Source: Desulfuromonadales bacterium C00003107
Lineage (GTDB): Bacteria > Desulfobacterota > Desulfuromonadia > Desulfuromonadales > Syntrophotaleaceae
Reading direction: 5' to 3'
Assembly: GCA_001751225.1 (NCBI GenBank)
Contig: MAXT01000122.1
Location: forward strand, 1 to 6,067
Length of the DNA: 6,067 nt
Position numbers and translations under genes: made by a program. The notes beneath the pieces are model-generated. The model was not told the DNA's origin. It did no database searches and was given only the letters and a program-made list of their open reading frames with translations. How positions within the stretch are numbered: position 1 is the stretch's first letter; every line of letters begins with the position of its first letter. Of this stretch, positions 1 through 4,845 are shown piece after piece.

Positions 1-242
1 TCATTCTGCAGCTCAAGCTCCGTTCCTTCCGACCACTCTTCACCATCAAAACAAACCGCAAACACCTGATCGTAAAGATCGAAGTCCCGCTCGCTTTTGA
101 TCAGAATCGCCCGGGCGACGGTATAAAAGTCGCTCAGTGAGGTGACCAGGCCTAGACTCAAAGCTCGCTGCAGGCGTAGAAAAGCCGTCGGCGTTACCGC
201 CACGCCGCGGACGCGCAAGGCGTAAAAAAACGTGATAAACAT
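1..242 (-). CDS. VWA (CoxE-like) domain protein, N-terminal part only
   Basis: The first 80 residues of a gene that runs off the left edge. It starts MFITFFYALRVRGVAVTP and continues through SLSDFYTVARAILIKSERDFD and a DQVFAVCFDG stretch. This N-terminal pattern (FF.xLR.xGV.VTP, LxDFY.xAR.xLVKxExxFDxFD) is what I recall for the CoxE-type von Willebrand factor A proteins paired with MoxR ATPases; the VWA domain itself, with its MIDAS metal site, would lie beyond the edge. The start is well supported: an AAGGGGGAG ribosome site lies just upstream, and only 10 bases separate the ATG from the moxR stop, so the two genes are almost certainly co-transcribed. In characterised MoxR-VWA pairs the two proteins act together as a chaperone or metal-insertion machine; the client here is unknown. 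Confidence 0.8.
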   Translation of the reverse strand, partial: MFITFFYALRVRGVAVTPTAFLRLQRALSLGLVTSLSDFYTVARAILIKSERDFDLYDQVFAVCFDGEEWSEGTELELQN

Positions 243-252
243 GGGCTCCCCC

Positions 253-1098
253 TTAATCCTGCAACTGGGCCATCACACGTTCGAGATCTGGGCTTTTCTT
301 AAACAGTATGCCAAGGTAAGGAGGCACCCCTTGTTGCAAACTCTCTGCGCGAAAATCAGGATCGGTCTGCAGGGCCCGTAACCAGTTGAGTAATTCGCGA
401 GTGGCCGGCTTCTTTTCTACCCCTTCGAGGTCGCGCAGGCGATAGAAGGCTGCGATACAGGCCTCGCTGAGATCTCGACCCACCTGGGGGAAATGCACTG
501 CCACAATGGCCCGCATCATCTCTTCGTTGGGAAAGGCGATGTGATGGAAGTTGCAGCGACCAAGGAAGGGATCGGACAGATCCTTTTTAGCGTTGGAGGT
601 GATAATAATCACCGGACGGTGGCGAGCACTGATCGTCTCATCGACTTCCAGAATGTCGAACTGCATCTGGTCCAGAACATCCAGCATATCGTCCTGAAAA
701 TCGGTATCGGCCTTGTCGATCTCATCAATAAGCAATACCACCCGCCGCTCGGCAGCAAAGGCCTGACCGATCTTACCCATACGAATATAGTCGCTGATAT
801 TGCTCACGTCCCGCTGCGAATCACCGAAACGGCTATCATTGAGTCGGGTTAGAGTATCGTACTGATAAAGTGCCTCGACCAGCTTCATGCTCGATTTAAC
901 ATTGAGCACAATGAGCGGCATGTCGAGACGCTCGGCAATGGAGTGGGCGAGCATGGTTTTGCCGGTACCCGGTTCACCCTTGAGCAACAAAGGCATCTCC
1001 AGGGCCATGGATACGTTGATGATCTTGCCCAGCTCCTCATCGAGAACATAACGGCCGCTGCCGCTGAACTGGTCGAATGAATTCGTATTATCCGTCAT
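253..1098 (-). CDS. MoxR-family AAA+ ATPase
   Basis: A complete 281-residue AAA+ ATPase, the usual size for the short MoxR-type proteins partnered with CoxE/VWA proteins. Visible motifs: Walker A GEPGTGKT (41-48), Walker B VLLIDEID (121-128), sensor 1 asparagine in TSN (167-169), a putative arginine finger in FLGRC (R181), and a sensor 2-like PATRELLNW (231-239, R234). All catalytic positions look intact, so an active ATPase is expected. MoxR ATPases remodel client proteins, often during cofactor or metal insertion or under stress, together with the VWA protein encoded next. The start is supported by AGGAGA at 1106-1111, 7 bases from the ATG. A TetR-type operator identical to the one in front of the upstream tetR gene lies 23 bases upstream of the ATG, so expression is probably controlled by that regulator. 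The client cannot be told from the sequence. Confidence 0.93.
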   Translation of the reverse strand: MTDNTNSFDQFSGSGRYVLDEELGKIINVSMALEMPLLLKGEPGTGKTMLAHSIAERLDMPLIVLNVKSSMKLVEALYQYDTLTRLNDSRFGDSQRDVSNISDYIRMGKIGQAFAAERRVVLLIDEIDKADTDFQDDMLDVLDQMQFDILEVDETISARHRPVIIITSNAKKDLSDPFLGRCNFHHIAFPNEEMMRAIVAVHFPQVGRDLSEACIAAFYRLRDLEGVEKKPATRELLNWLRALQTDPDFRAESLQQGVPPYLGILFKKSPDLERVMAQLQD

Positions 1099-1118
1099 AA
1101 TTTATTCTCCTGACCAGA

Positions 1119-1147
1119 ATTAGACCGGTCGTCTAGCGGACTGTTGA
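1119..1147 (-). promoter_or_regulatory. Candidate promoter of the moxR-vwa operon
   Basis: Read on the minus strand, TCAACA (1142-1147; 4 of 6 to the -35 consensus), a 17-base spacer and TCTAAT (1119-1124; 5 of 6 to the -10 consensus). The operator palindrome fills most of the spacer and overlaps the -10, so bound repressor would block RNA polymerase. Predicted transcription starts near 1112, just upstream of the AGGAGA ribosome site, giving a very short leader. The -35 is mediocre, and read-through from tetR across the 97-base gap is also possible because I see no terminator there. Confidence 0.45.
1121..1136. promoter_or_regulatory. TetR-type operator, copy 1 (in front of moxR)
   Basis: TAGACCGGTCGTCTAG, an inverted repeat with TAGAC and GTCTA arms around a 5-base centre, containing the inner palindrome GACCGGTC. 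The same 16 bases recur at 1816-1831, and the identity extends to 18 bases (1119-1136 versus 1814-1831). NemR and related TetR regulators are known to use TAGACC/GGTCTA-type sites, which matches the family of the neighbouring regulator. Regulation of moxR is inferred from position. Confidence 0.72.
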
Positions 1148-1203
1148 AACAATTCCCTGCATGGCTCGCCTGCACAGCCTTGAGGGACTTTCGTTTTAAG
1201 AAC

Positions 1204-1803
1204 CTATCGCCCGTCAGCAACCAGCAAGCGATCGAACAGAACGGCTGTGAACTCTCGAATCGGCTGAGCGGAACGTTGCACCTTGGAGCGCAAAAGGGCG
1301 CCTTGCAGACCACTGAGCACGACTCCCGCCATGCACCGTGAATCTAGGCCGGCGTCTACTTCTTTAGCGGACTGGGCCTGATCGAGAATGGTCGCCAGAT
1401 GTTTCAGCCAGTCATTAAAAATCTCCTCCAGGCGCAAGCGAAAGGTTTCGTTCTGCGCCGCCAGCTCCTGGCCAAGATTACCGATCAGGCAGCCGCGCAC
1501 GCAACCGTCCTCCTCCAGACCGACTGCCTGTGCCACAGCGTCGAGGTAATTGCGTAAGCGTTCAAGAGGCGCCACTCCCGGTTCCTGCAAAAATGCACAG
1601 ACAAACCGCTCGTAACCTTCGGCAAAGCGATCGATAACCGCCAAACCGAACGCTTCTTTGCTGGGGAAATAATGGTAAAAGGACCCCTTAGGCACCTTGG
1701 CTAGCTGCAACACAGCACCGATTCCAGTGGCACTGTATCCCTGAGTAGAGATCAGTTCCATGCCGACCTTGATAATGTCATTTCGGGTATCGCGTTTTTC
1801 CAT
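1204..1803 (-). CDS. TetR/AcrR-family transcriptional repressor, NemR/AcuR-like
   Basis: A 199-residue DNA-binding repressor. The N-terminal helix-turn-helix is about residues 28-52 and includes VPKGSFYHYFPSKEAFG, which from memory is nearly identical to the corresponding stretch of E. coli NemR. The C-terminal ligand/dimer domain carries CVRGCLIGNLGQELA (101-115) and GALLRSK (168-174). Cys105 and Lys174 appear to align with NemR Cys106 and Lys175, the pair implicated in sensing reactive electrophiles and hypochlorite. An upstream ATG at 1812 gives a 202-aa form, but it overlaps the -10 element of the strong promoter and has no ribosome site. The ATG at 1803 coincides with the predicted transcript start, so I prefer a leaderless start there. 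Copies of one operator lie in its own promoter and before moxR, indicating self-repression and control of the downstream moxR-vwa genes. The inducer is not known. Confidence 0.9.
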   Translation of the reverse strand: MEKRDTRNDIIKVGMELISTQGYSATGIGAVLQLAKVPKGSFYHYFPSKEAFGLAVIDRFAEGYERFVCAFLQEPGVAPLERLRNYLDAVAQAVGLEEDGCVRGCLIGNLGQELAAQNETFRLRLEEIFNDWLKHLATILDQAQSAKEVDAGLDSRCMAGVVLSGLQGALLRSKVQRSAQPIREFTAVLFDRLLVADGR

Positions 1804-1810
1804 AACTGTC

Positions 1811-1850
1811 ATTATTAGACCGGTCGTCTAGTCTGTCAAGCGTTTTTTTT
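1811..1850 (-). promoter_or_regulatory. Strong tetR promoter with UP-like A-tract
   Basis: On the minus strand: a consensus -35 TTGACA (1834-1839), a 17-base spacer and -10 AATAAT (1811-1816, 5 of 6). A run of eight A (1843-1850) lies directly upstream of the -35, in the place of an UP element. The operator fills the spacer. Transcription should start about 7 bases beyond the -10, near 1803-1805, which is at the internal ATG of tetR. Confidence 0.75.
1816..1831. promoter_or_regulatory. TetR-type operator, copy 2 (autoregulatory)
   Basis: A second perfect copy of TAGACCGGTCGTCTAG, lying between the -35 and -10 of the tetR promoter and touching the -10. This is the classical place for a self-repressing TetR regulator. 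There is no divergent gene on the other side, so this copy serves tetR only. Confidence 0.78.
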
Positions 1851-2019
1851 ACTCCGAAGAGAAACTCATGGTGCAATCAACAGCCGCCCCCCCCCTATCT
1901 AAACAGCCACAATGCTTCACCGCATAAGAAGAAAAAACCAGCCCTCAATCATTCTCTTTTCTGTGCGGCAAAGGATCTGCACCAGTGTCTATGGGTTTGC
2001 CAAAGCCCCCGCGAAACAA

Positions 2020-2451
2020 CTAAGATTTATCTGATTTACGCTGCAGTCGATGCAAACGCTGTAGACGTTCGCAGCGATGCAACTCGTATTTCAGCGCTTC
2101 ACCGGAAAGCAGGGTTTCCCAGAAGGATATCAGCAGGGAAAATATCATCAGTGCCAGACTGATGACAAAGGCGAAACGTGCCCAGTATTCCTGATCAACA
2201 AACAGACAGACCATCGACACCATGCAGAGCAGAATACTGATAATTCCAGCCCCCTGCATCCATTTGATAAGCCGAATGCGCAGCCGCAGGTTGTTGACCT
2301 GCCGGCGGACATCAAGGTCTTCGCTCTCGGCCAATCGCCCGGCCAAGGCACGAATGACCTGTGCAACCGCCAAAAAGCGATTGGTATAGGCAAGCAACAG
2401 CAGCGAAATAGCCGGGAACAACAGGGCCGGAGTGGTGATATCAATAGTCAT
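2020..2451 (-). CDS. DUF2721-family small membrane protein
   Basis: A complete 143-residue inner-membrane protein matching the pattern I recall for DUF2721: TTPALLFPAISLLLLAYTNRF at the N-terminus, a basic LRLRIRLIKWMQ linker, then two hydrophobic segments. Predicted membrane spans are about residues 7-24, 66-86 and 91-113. A charged, Arg/Lys/Leu-rich, possibly coiled-coil tail (about 118-143) follows. No enzymatic residues can be recognised and no function is established for the family as far as I know. The start is supported by GAGGA (2461-2465), 9 bases upstream. It is separated from both neighbours by long gaps and appears to be a single-gene unit. I found no convincing terminator after it. 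Confidence 0.82.
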   Translation of the reverse strand: MTIDITTPALLFPAISLLLLAYTNRFLAVAQVIRALAGRLAESEDLDVRRQVNNLRLRIRLIKWMQGAGIISILLCMVSMVCLFVDQEYWARFAFVISLALMIFSLLISFWETLLSGEALKYELHRCERLQRLHRLQRKSDKS

Positions 2452-2475
2452 GGGAATTCATCCTCAACGCAGAGC

Positions 2476-2504
2476 AAAATACAGGAACAGCACTCCGGAG
2501 CCAA
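2476..2504 (-). promoter_or_regulatory. Candidate promoter of the DUF2721 gene
   Basis: On the minus strand, TTGGCT (2499-2504), a 17-base spacer and TATTTT (2476-2481), each 4 of 6 to consensus. The predicted transcript start near 2469 would leave an 18-base leader carrying the GAGGA ribosome site. Spacing and position are good but the hexamers are ordinary. Confidence 0.4.
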
Positions 2505-2758
2505 TGCGTAAGTAGCAACTAGGCACGGATAGTTTAAGTAGGGAAGCCGCGGCAGAATCGCCATACAAAGCTCATTAACGGGCGGCCTAAGGCACACGGG
2601 AGAAACACTCTGGGCACTTCAGCCAAGAGCAATAATAGCAGATTTACGCTCTCAAGAATGCGGGACATTCTCAATCCAAAGTCGCCAACCTGCCCGGGGA
2701 GCACAAGACGACGACCTTGCGTTGCATTGGAGATGCTGAACTCGCCCCTACAAATAGC
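2505..2758. other. Intergenic stretch with no recognised gene
   Basis: Part of the 416-base gap between the DUF2721 and Cys4 genes. I found no conserved protein in any frame. The only items seen are a short inverted repeat, AGAATG-CGGGA-CATTCT (2655-2671), and a 44-codon minus-strand reading frame (2534-2668) that I do not believe. The part from 2759 to the next gene is taken up by the two hairpins listed separately. Confidence 0.6.
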
Positions 2759-2790
2759 ACAAAATCCCCGCCCGAAGGCGAGGATTTTGT
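2759..2790 (-). terminator. Rho-independent terminator with UUCG loop, after the Cys4 gene
   Basis: Arms 2777-2790 and 2759-2772 form a 14-bp stem. On the minus strand it is fully paired, including one G-U pair, and closed by a C(UUCG)G tetraloop, a very stable loop. The outer stem pairs an A-run with a T-run (ACAAAAT/ATTTTGT), as in many bidirectional terminators. It lies 78 bases beyond the stop of the 94-aa gene. On the plus strand the same stem has a single C-A mismatch. Confidence 0.78.
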
Positions 2791-2793
2791 CAA

Positions 2794-2828
2794 CAGTCTG
2801 AGGCGGCCCTTGCGGGACTGCTTTTTTT
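2794..2828 (+). terminator. Possible plus-strand hairpin terminator with T7 tail
   Basis: CAGTC (2794-2798) and GACTG (2816-2820) can pair. An alternative inner pairing is CCC-TTGC-GGG, which on the minus strand has a GCAA loop. Seven T follow at 2822-2828, so the polarity is that of a plus-strand terminator, but no plus-strand gene is visible upstream. The stem is short and imperfect. It sits three bases from the strong UUCG hairpin, and the two may form one composite element. Confidence 0.35.
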
Positions 2829-2867
2829 ATTTGCGTTCAATGTGTTAATCCGAGCTGGGTAGCCGAA

Positions 2868-3152
2868 TTATTTGATGATTTTTAGATGACCGCCTTTTTC
2901 TGACGGTTGCGGAGCTTCGGATAATTCGGCCGGCGCTTCCAAGGGAGCCTCTTCAGGAAGGGTATCTTCTTCCAGCGAGGGCAGGGTACCGTCATCGATC
3001 ATCTGCTGCAGAGAATTTGCGATGGTCAGGCACTGCTTCATACAGACCCGGCGCACGGGGCAAGTGGAACAATCGGCTTCGCCGCCAGCAACCCGCAAAG
3101 AATGAATGACCAGGGCAACGCTTTCCGGTTGATTAAGGGGAAGAAAAAACAT
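2868..3152 (-). CDS. Small Cys4 protein, CX2CX5CX3C, unknown function
   Basis: A 94-residue cytoplasmic protein I cannot assign to a named family. The N-terminal half (1-55) looks folded: a hydrophobic start (MFFLPLNQPESVALVIHSLR), then four cysteines at 28, 31, 37 and 41 (CSTCPVRRVCMKQC), then a short amphipathic helix. This CX2CX5CX3C spacing equals the second half of the SPASM auxiliary-cluster motif of radical SAM enzymes and could bind an Fe-S cluster or zinc; no radical SAM domain is present. Residues 57-84 are a Pro/Glu-rich acidic, probably disordered linker, and the end is basic (GGHLKIIK). The start is supported by AGGAG (3160-3164), 7 bases away. It has its own promoter and terminator, so it forms a single-gene unit next to aroF. 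Metal binding is inference from cysteine spacing alone. Confidence 0.8.
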   Translation of the reverse strand: MFFLPLNQPESVALVIHSLRVAGGEADCSTCPVRRVCMKQCLTIANSLQQMIDDGTLPSLEEDTLPEEAPLEAPAELSEAPQPSEKGGHLKIIK

Positions 3153-3194
3153 CTACTGACTCCTGTAGCAATATGCTTCTGACATATATGACTG

Positions 3195-3222
3195 ATTCTA
3201 ACCAACAGGAAGCAGCTGACAA
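3195..3222 (-). promoter_or_regulatory. Promoter of the Cys4 gene
   Basis: On the minus strand, TTGTCA (3217-3222, 5 of 6), a 16-base spacer and TAGAAT (3195-3200, 5 of 6). The predicted start near 3188 leaves a leader of about 36 bases before the ATG. It lies in the 138-base gap after aroF, so the gene need not depend on aroF transcription. Confidence 0.55.
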
Positions 3223-3290
3223 AATGGTAGCCTCCCCCCTGTACTTTTTTGTGACTGACAATGCAACATTTCACGCTCGGTCTGCAGCTC

Positions 3291-4310
3291 CTAAAGCTTT
3301 CGATCGGCGGCCGCGGCGAATTTGCGCAGTTTGTCCATGGTGGCGTCAAATTCCGACGGCCGCAGTGACTGGGGCCCATCACAGGAGGCGGTTTCGGGGC
3401 TGTTGTGGACTTCAACTAGCAACCCATCACAACCGGCCGCCACTGCCGCATAACACATGGAAGGCACCAGACTAGCGTGGCCGGTAGAATGGGATGGATC
3501 GATTACCACCGGCAAGTGGGTCTGCTCTTTAAGCACCGGTACGGCGGAGATATCGAGAGTGTTGCGGGTAGCCGTCTCGAAGGTACGAATACCCCGTTCG
3601 CAGAGAATGACCCGCCGATTGCCTTCGGACAGAATATACTCGGCGCTCATCAAGAACTCCTTGATAGTGGTCGCCATGCCGCGCTTGAGAAGCACCGGTT
3701 TATCCTGCTGCCCCAGCAACTTGAGCAGTGGAAAGTTCTGCACGTTGCGCGCCCCGACTTGCAAAATATCGGCATAGCGGGCCACCAGTTCCACATCCCG
3801 CGGGTTGACCACCTCGGTAATAATGGGCAAGCCGGTTTCCTGACGAGCCAGGTCGAGCAGTCGCAGCCCTTCTTCTTCTAGGCCTTGAAAAGCATAGGGG
3901 CTGGTACGGGGCTTGAACGCGCCGCCCCGCAGTACCGTAGCCCCGGCCGCCTTGACTGCGCGGGCGGTCTCGATCAGCTGCTCTTCCCCTTCCACGGAAC
4001 AGGGGCCGGCCATCACTATCAGCTGCTCGCCGCCGATGGTTAGTCCGGGCGCCAGCTCGATGATGCTCGGTTCAGGGCAGACTTCACGGCTGGCCAATTT
4101 GTAGGGCTGCAGAATCGGCATCACATTTTCGACACCATCCATCGACTCGATAGACTGCAGGACCGCTTTGCCGCGTTCATCCCCTATGGCACCGATGACA
4201 TTACAGGTTGCTCCGTGAATGACGTGGGGTTTGTAGCCGAGATCGCGAATCCGCTGTTTGATCTCCAGCAACTGCTCCCGGCTGGCCCCCTGCTTCATGA
4301 CGATGATCAT
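3291..4310 (-). CDS. aroF: 3-deoxy-7-phosphoheptulonate (DAHP) synthase, type I-beta
   Basis: Catalyses the first step of the shikimate pathway: phosphoenolpyruvate plus erythrose 4-phosphate gives DAHP, the precursor of Phe, Tyr and Trp. At 339 residues it matches the Thermotoga maritima-type enzyme in length and motifs. Residues 1-70 are the ferredoxin-like regulatory domain ([10 protein letters not shown]...), followed by the linker YKLASRE. The TIM barrel carries AGPCSVEG (101-108), [11 protein letters not shown] (133-143), ARNVQNF (187-193), LLKRG (207-211), CERGIRTFE (237-245), DPSHS (271-275) and LVEVH (298-302). The expected divalent-metal ligands Cys104, His274, Glu300 and Asp311 are all present. 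In the Thermotoga enzyme the N-terminal domain mediates feedback inhibition by Tyr/Phe, so the same is likely here. The start is supported by AGGAG (4317-4321). A 30-codon aromatic leader peptide and a terminator lie upstream, indicating transcription attenuation as a second layer of control. Confidence 0.96.
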   Translation of the reverse strand: MIIVMKQGASREQLLEIKQRIRDLGYKPHVIHGATCNVIGAIGDERGKAVLQSIESMDGVENVMPILQPYKLASREVCPEPSIIELAPGLTIGGEQLIVMAGPCSVEGEEQLIETARAVKAAGATVLRGGAFKPRTSPYAFQGLEEEGLRLLDLARQETGLPIITEVVNPRDVELVARYADILQVGARNVQNFPLLKLLGQQDKPVLLKRGMATTIKEFLMSAEYILSEGNRRVILCERGIRTFETATRNTLDISAVPVLKEQTHLPVVIDPSHSTGHASLVPSMCYAAVAAGCDGLLVEVHNSPETASCDGPQSLRPSEFDATMDKLRKFAAAADRKL

Positions 4311-4408
4311 CTTTGTCTCCTTCTGACGGCGCCTTCAAGTCGGATTGTCTGACTTAGAGACGCGAGTTGTGGCTTTCCATTCGACTCAGCCGCACCCTTT
4401 TCGCCGAT

Positions 4409-4458
4409 AAAAAACAAAAAGAAAACCACGGGGCCGAAGTTTGGTCTGCCCGTGGTTT
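4409..4458 (-). terminator. Attenuator terminator in the aroF leader
   Basis: On the minus strand, AAACCACGGG (4449-4458) and CCCGTGGTTT (4423-4432) form a perfect 10-bp stem around a 16-base loop. The T-rich tail TCTTTTTGTTTTTT follows directly (about 4410-4423). This is a textbook Rho-independent terminator, but it lies about 100 bases upstream of the aroF start and just after the leader-peptide stop. It must therefore act on the aroF transcript itself, not at the end of a gene. Confidence 0.88.
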
Positions 4459-4518
4459 GTGTTAATCGGTTGATTGACGACTGTAAGTTACGTCAACGGA
4501 CCTTCACCCTGGGCAGAC
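4444..4518 (-). promoter_or_regulatory. Antiterminator pairing of the aroF attenuator
   Basis: GTCTGCCC (minus strand, 4511-4518, within leader codons 21-24) is perfectly complementary to GGGCAGAC (4444-4451). The latter takes the three top G bases of the terminator 5' arm plus part of its loop. GGCC (4519-4522) could add pairs with GGCC (4432-4435). A competing upstream hairpin, GCGGC (4533-4537) with GCCGT (4517-4521), encloses the last three Phe codons. A ribosome stalled on the aromatic codons would open that hairpin and favour the antiterminator. The overlap with the terminator stem is only 3 bp, so exclusion relies partly on the pseudoknot that would otherwise form. Confidence 0.6.
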
Positions 4519-4580
4519 GGCCTAAAAAAGAAGCCGCACCAAAAGTAAAAACCGTTAAAAAACTCGCAACAAAGCTGCAT
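4488..4580 (-). CDS. Aromatic-rich leader peptide of aroF
   Basis: A 30-codon reading frame beginning MQLCCE and containing FFNGFYFWCGFFF at residues 7-19: seven Phe, one Tyr and one Trp within 13 residues. This is the signature of a regulatory leader peptide, comparable to the Phe-rich pheA leader of enterobacteria. The ATG at 4580 has a good ribosome site, GGAG (4588-4591), at 7 bases. In-frame ATGs at 4601 and 4697 exist but lack a comparable site, and the first lies almost at the predicted transcript start. The stop codon (4488-4490) falls inside a small hairpin, 30 bases before the terminator stem. The peptide probably has no function as a product: the rate of its translation reports charged tRNA-Phe, and perhaps tRNA-Tyr and tRNA-Trp, to the downstream RNA switch. 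Confidence 0.85.
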   Translation of the reverse strand: MQLCCEFFNGFYFWCGFFFRPSAQGEGPLT

Positions 4581-4612
4581 ATCAACACTCCGTAATTTCA
4601 TACTATTCTTTT

Positions 4613-4641
4613 CTTCTAGCAGAATTACCGGCGAATAGCAA
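4613..4641 (-). promoter_or_regulatory. Candidate promoter of the aroF leader transcript
   Basis: On the minus strand, TTGCTA (4636-4641), a 17-base spacer and TAGAAG (4613-4618), each 4 of 6 to consensus. Transcription would begin near 4606, giving about 26 bases before the leader-peptide ATG and including its GGAG site. The position suits the attenuator well but the hexamers are only fair. Confidence 0.4.
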
Positions 4642-4684
4642 GGGCCGCACCGTCTCTGCCTGAGCCAGAAACACCGCAGGCCCT
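4641..4684 (-). repeat. Long imperfect hairpin upstream of the aroF leader
   Basis: On the minus strand, AGGGCC (4679-4684) pairs with GGCCCT (4641-4646), and inside it GTTTCT pairs with AGAGAC around a 9-base loop. No T-run follows, so it is not a standard terminator. Its left end touches the -35 of the candidate promoter. It could be a structured end for read-through from otsA, or chance. Confidence 0.3.
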
Positions 4685-4779
4685 CTTTTAGCGACACAAG
4701 TTCGCTGCAACCGGATCAATCATATCGAGAGGAGCGGGCGGCAGGCAGCCTTCAAACCATTGTCCAGCTAACTGGTTTT

Positions 4780-4841
4780 CATCCGGGAACGGCCCCTTTC
4801 CATGGGGGAACTAACCCCTACCCCTCCTGGGTTTCCGGATG
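4780..4841. repeat. Inverted repeat just after otsA
   Basis: CATCCGG (4780-4786) and CCGGATG (4835-4841) are perfect inverted arms, extendable to 10 bp with a G-U pair on the plus strand. They enclose runs of C and G that can form an inner GGGG-TTAGTT-CCCC hairpin on the minus strand. It begins 5 bases beyond the otsA stop, where a transcript end is expected, but it lacks a T-tail. It may be a 3'-end stabilising structure or a Rho-independent-like stop without the U-run. Confidence 0.35.
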
Positions 4842-4845
4842 GGCA

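Noticed and set aside
493..852. A 119-codon plus-strand open frame
   Set aside because: It lies entirely antisense to moxR, whose motifs are all intact, and shows no family pattern. The other plus-strand frames opposite tetR, the DUF2721 gene, aroF and otsA were rejected for the same reason.
1995..2010. GGGTTTGCCAAAGCCC inverted repeat after the DUF2721 gene as a terminator
   Set aside because: The stem is short with a mismatch, and no T-run follows on the minus strand.
2534..2668. A 44-codon minus-strand frame starting MSRILESVNLLLLLLAE in the intergenic gap
   Set aside because: Hydrophobic start is suggestive, but there is no good ribosome site, no promoter I trust, and rest of the peptide looks random.
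2655..2671. AGAATG-CGGGA-CATTCT inverted repeat
   Set aside because: A 6-bp palindrome with no promoter nearby and no second copy in the window; could be chance.
4337..4355. AAGTC/GACTT inverted repeat before the aroF ribosome site
   Set aside because: Only a 5-bp stem on the transcribed strand; it does not involve the ribosome site and overlaps no attenuator element.
4311..4606. T-box or amino acid riboswitch as the aroF leader mechanism
   Set aside because: I could not find the T-box antiterminator consensus or a specifier-loop arrangement, and the aromatic coding frame explains the terminator better.
4488..4697. Longer 69-codon form of the leader peptide
   Set aside because: The extra N-terminal part lies upstream of the candidate promoter, has no good ribosome site and resembles no protein. 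The ATG at 4580 has the best site.
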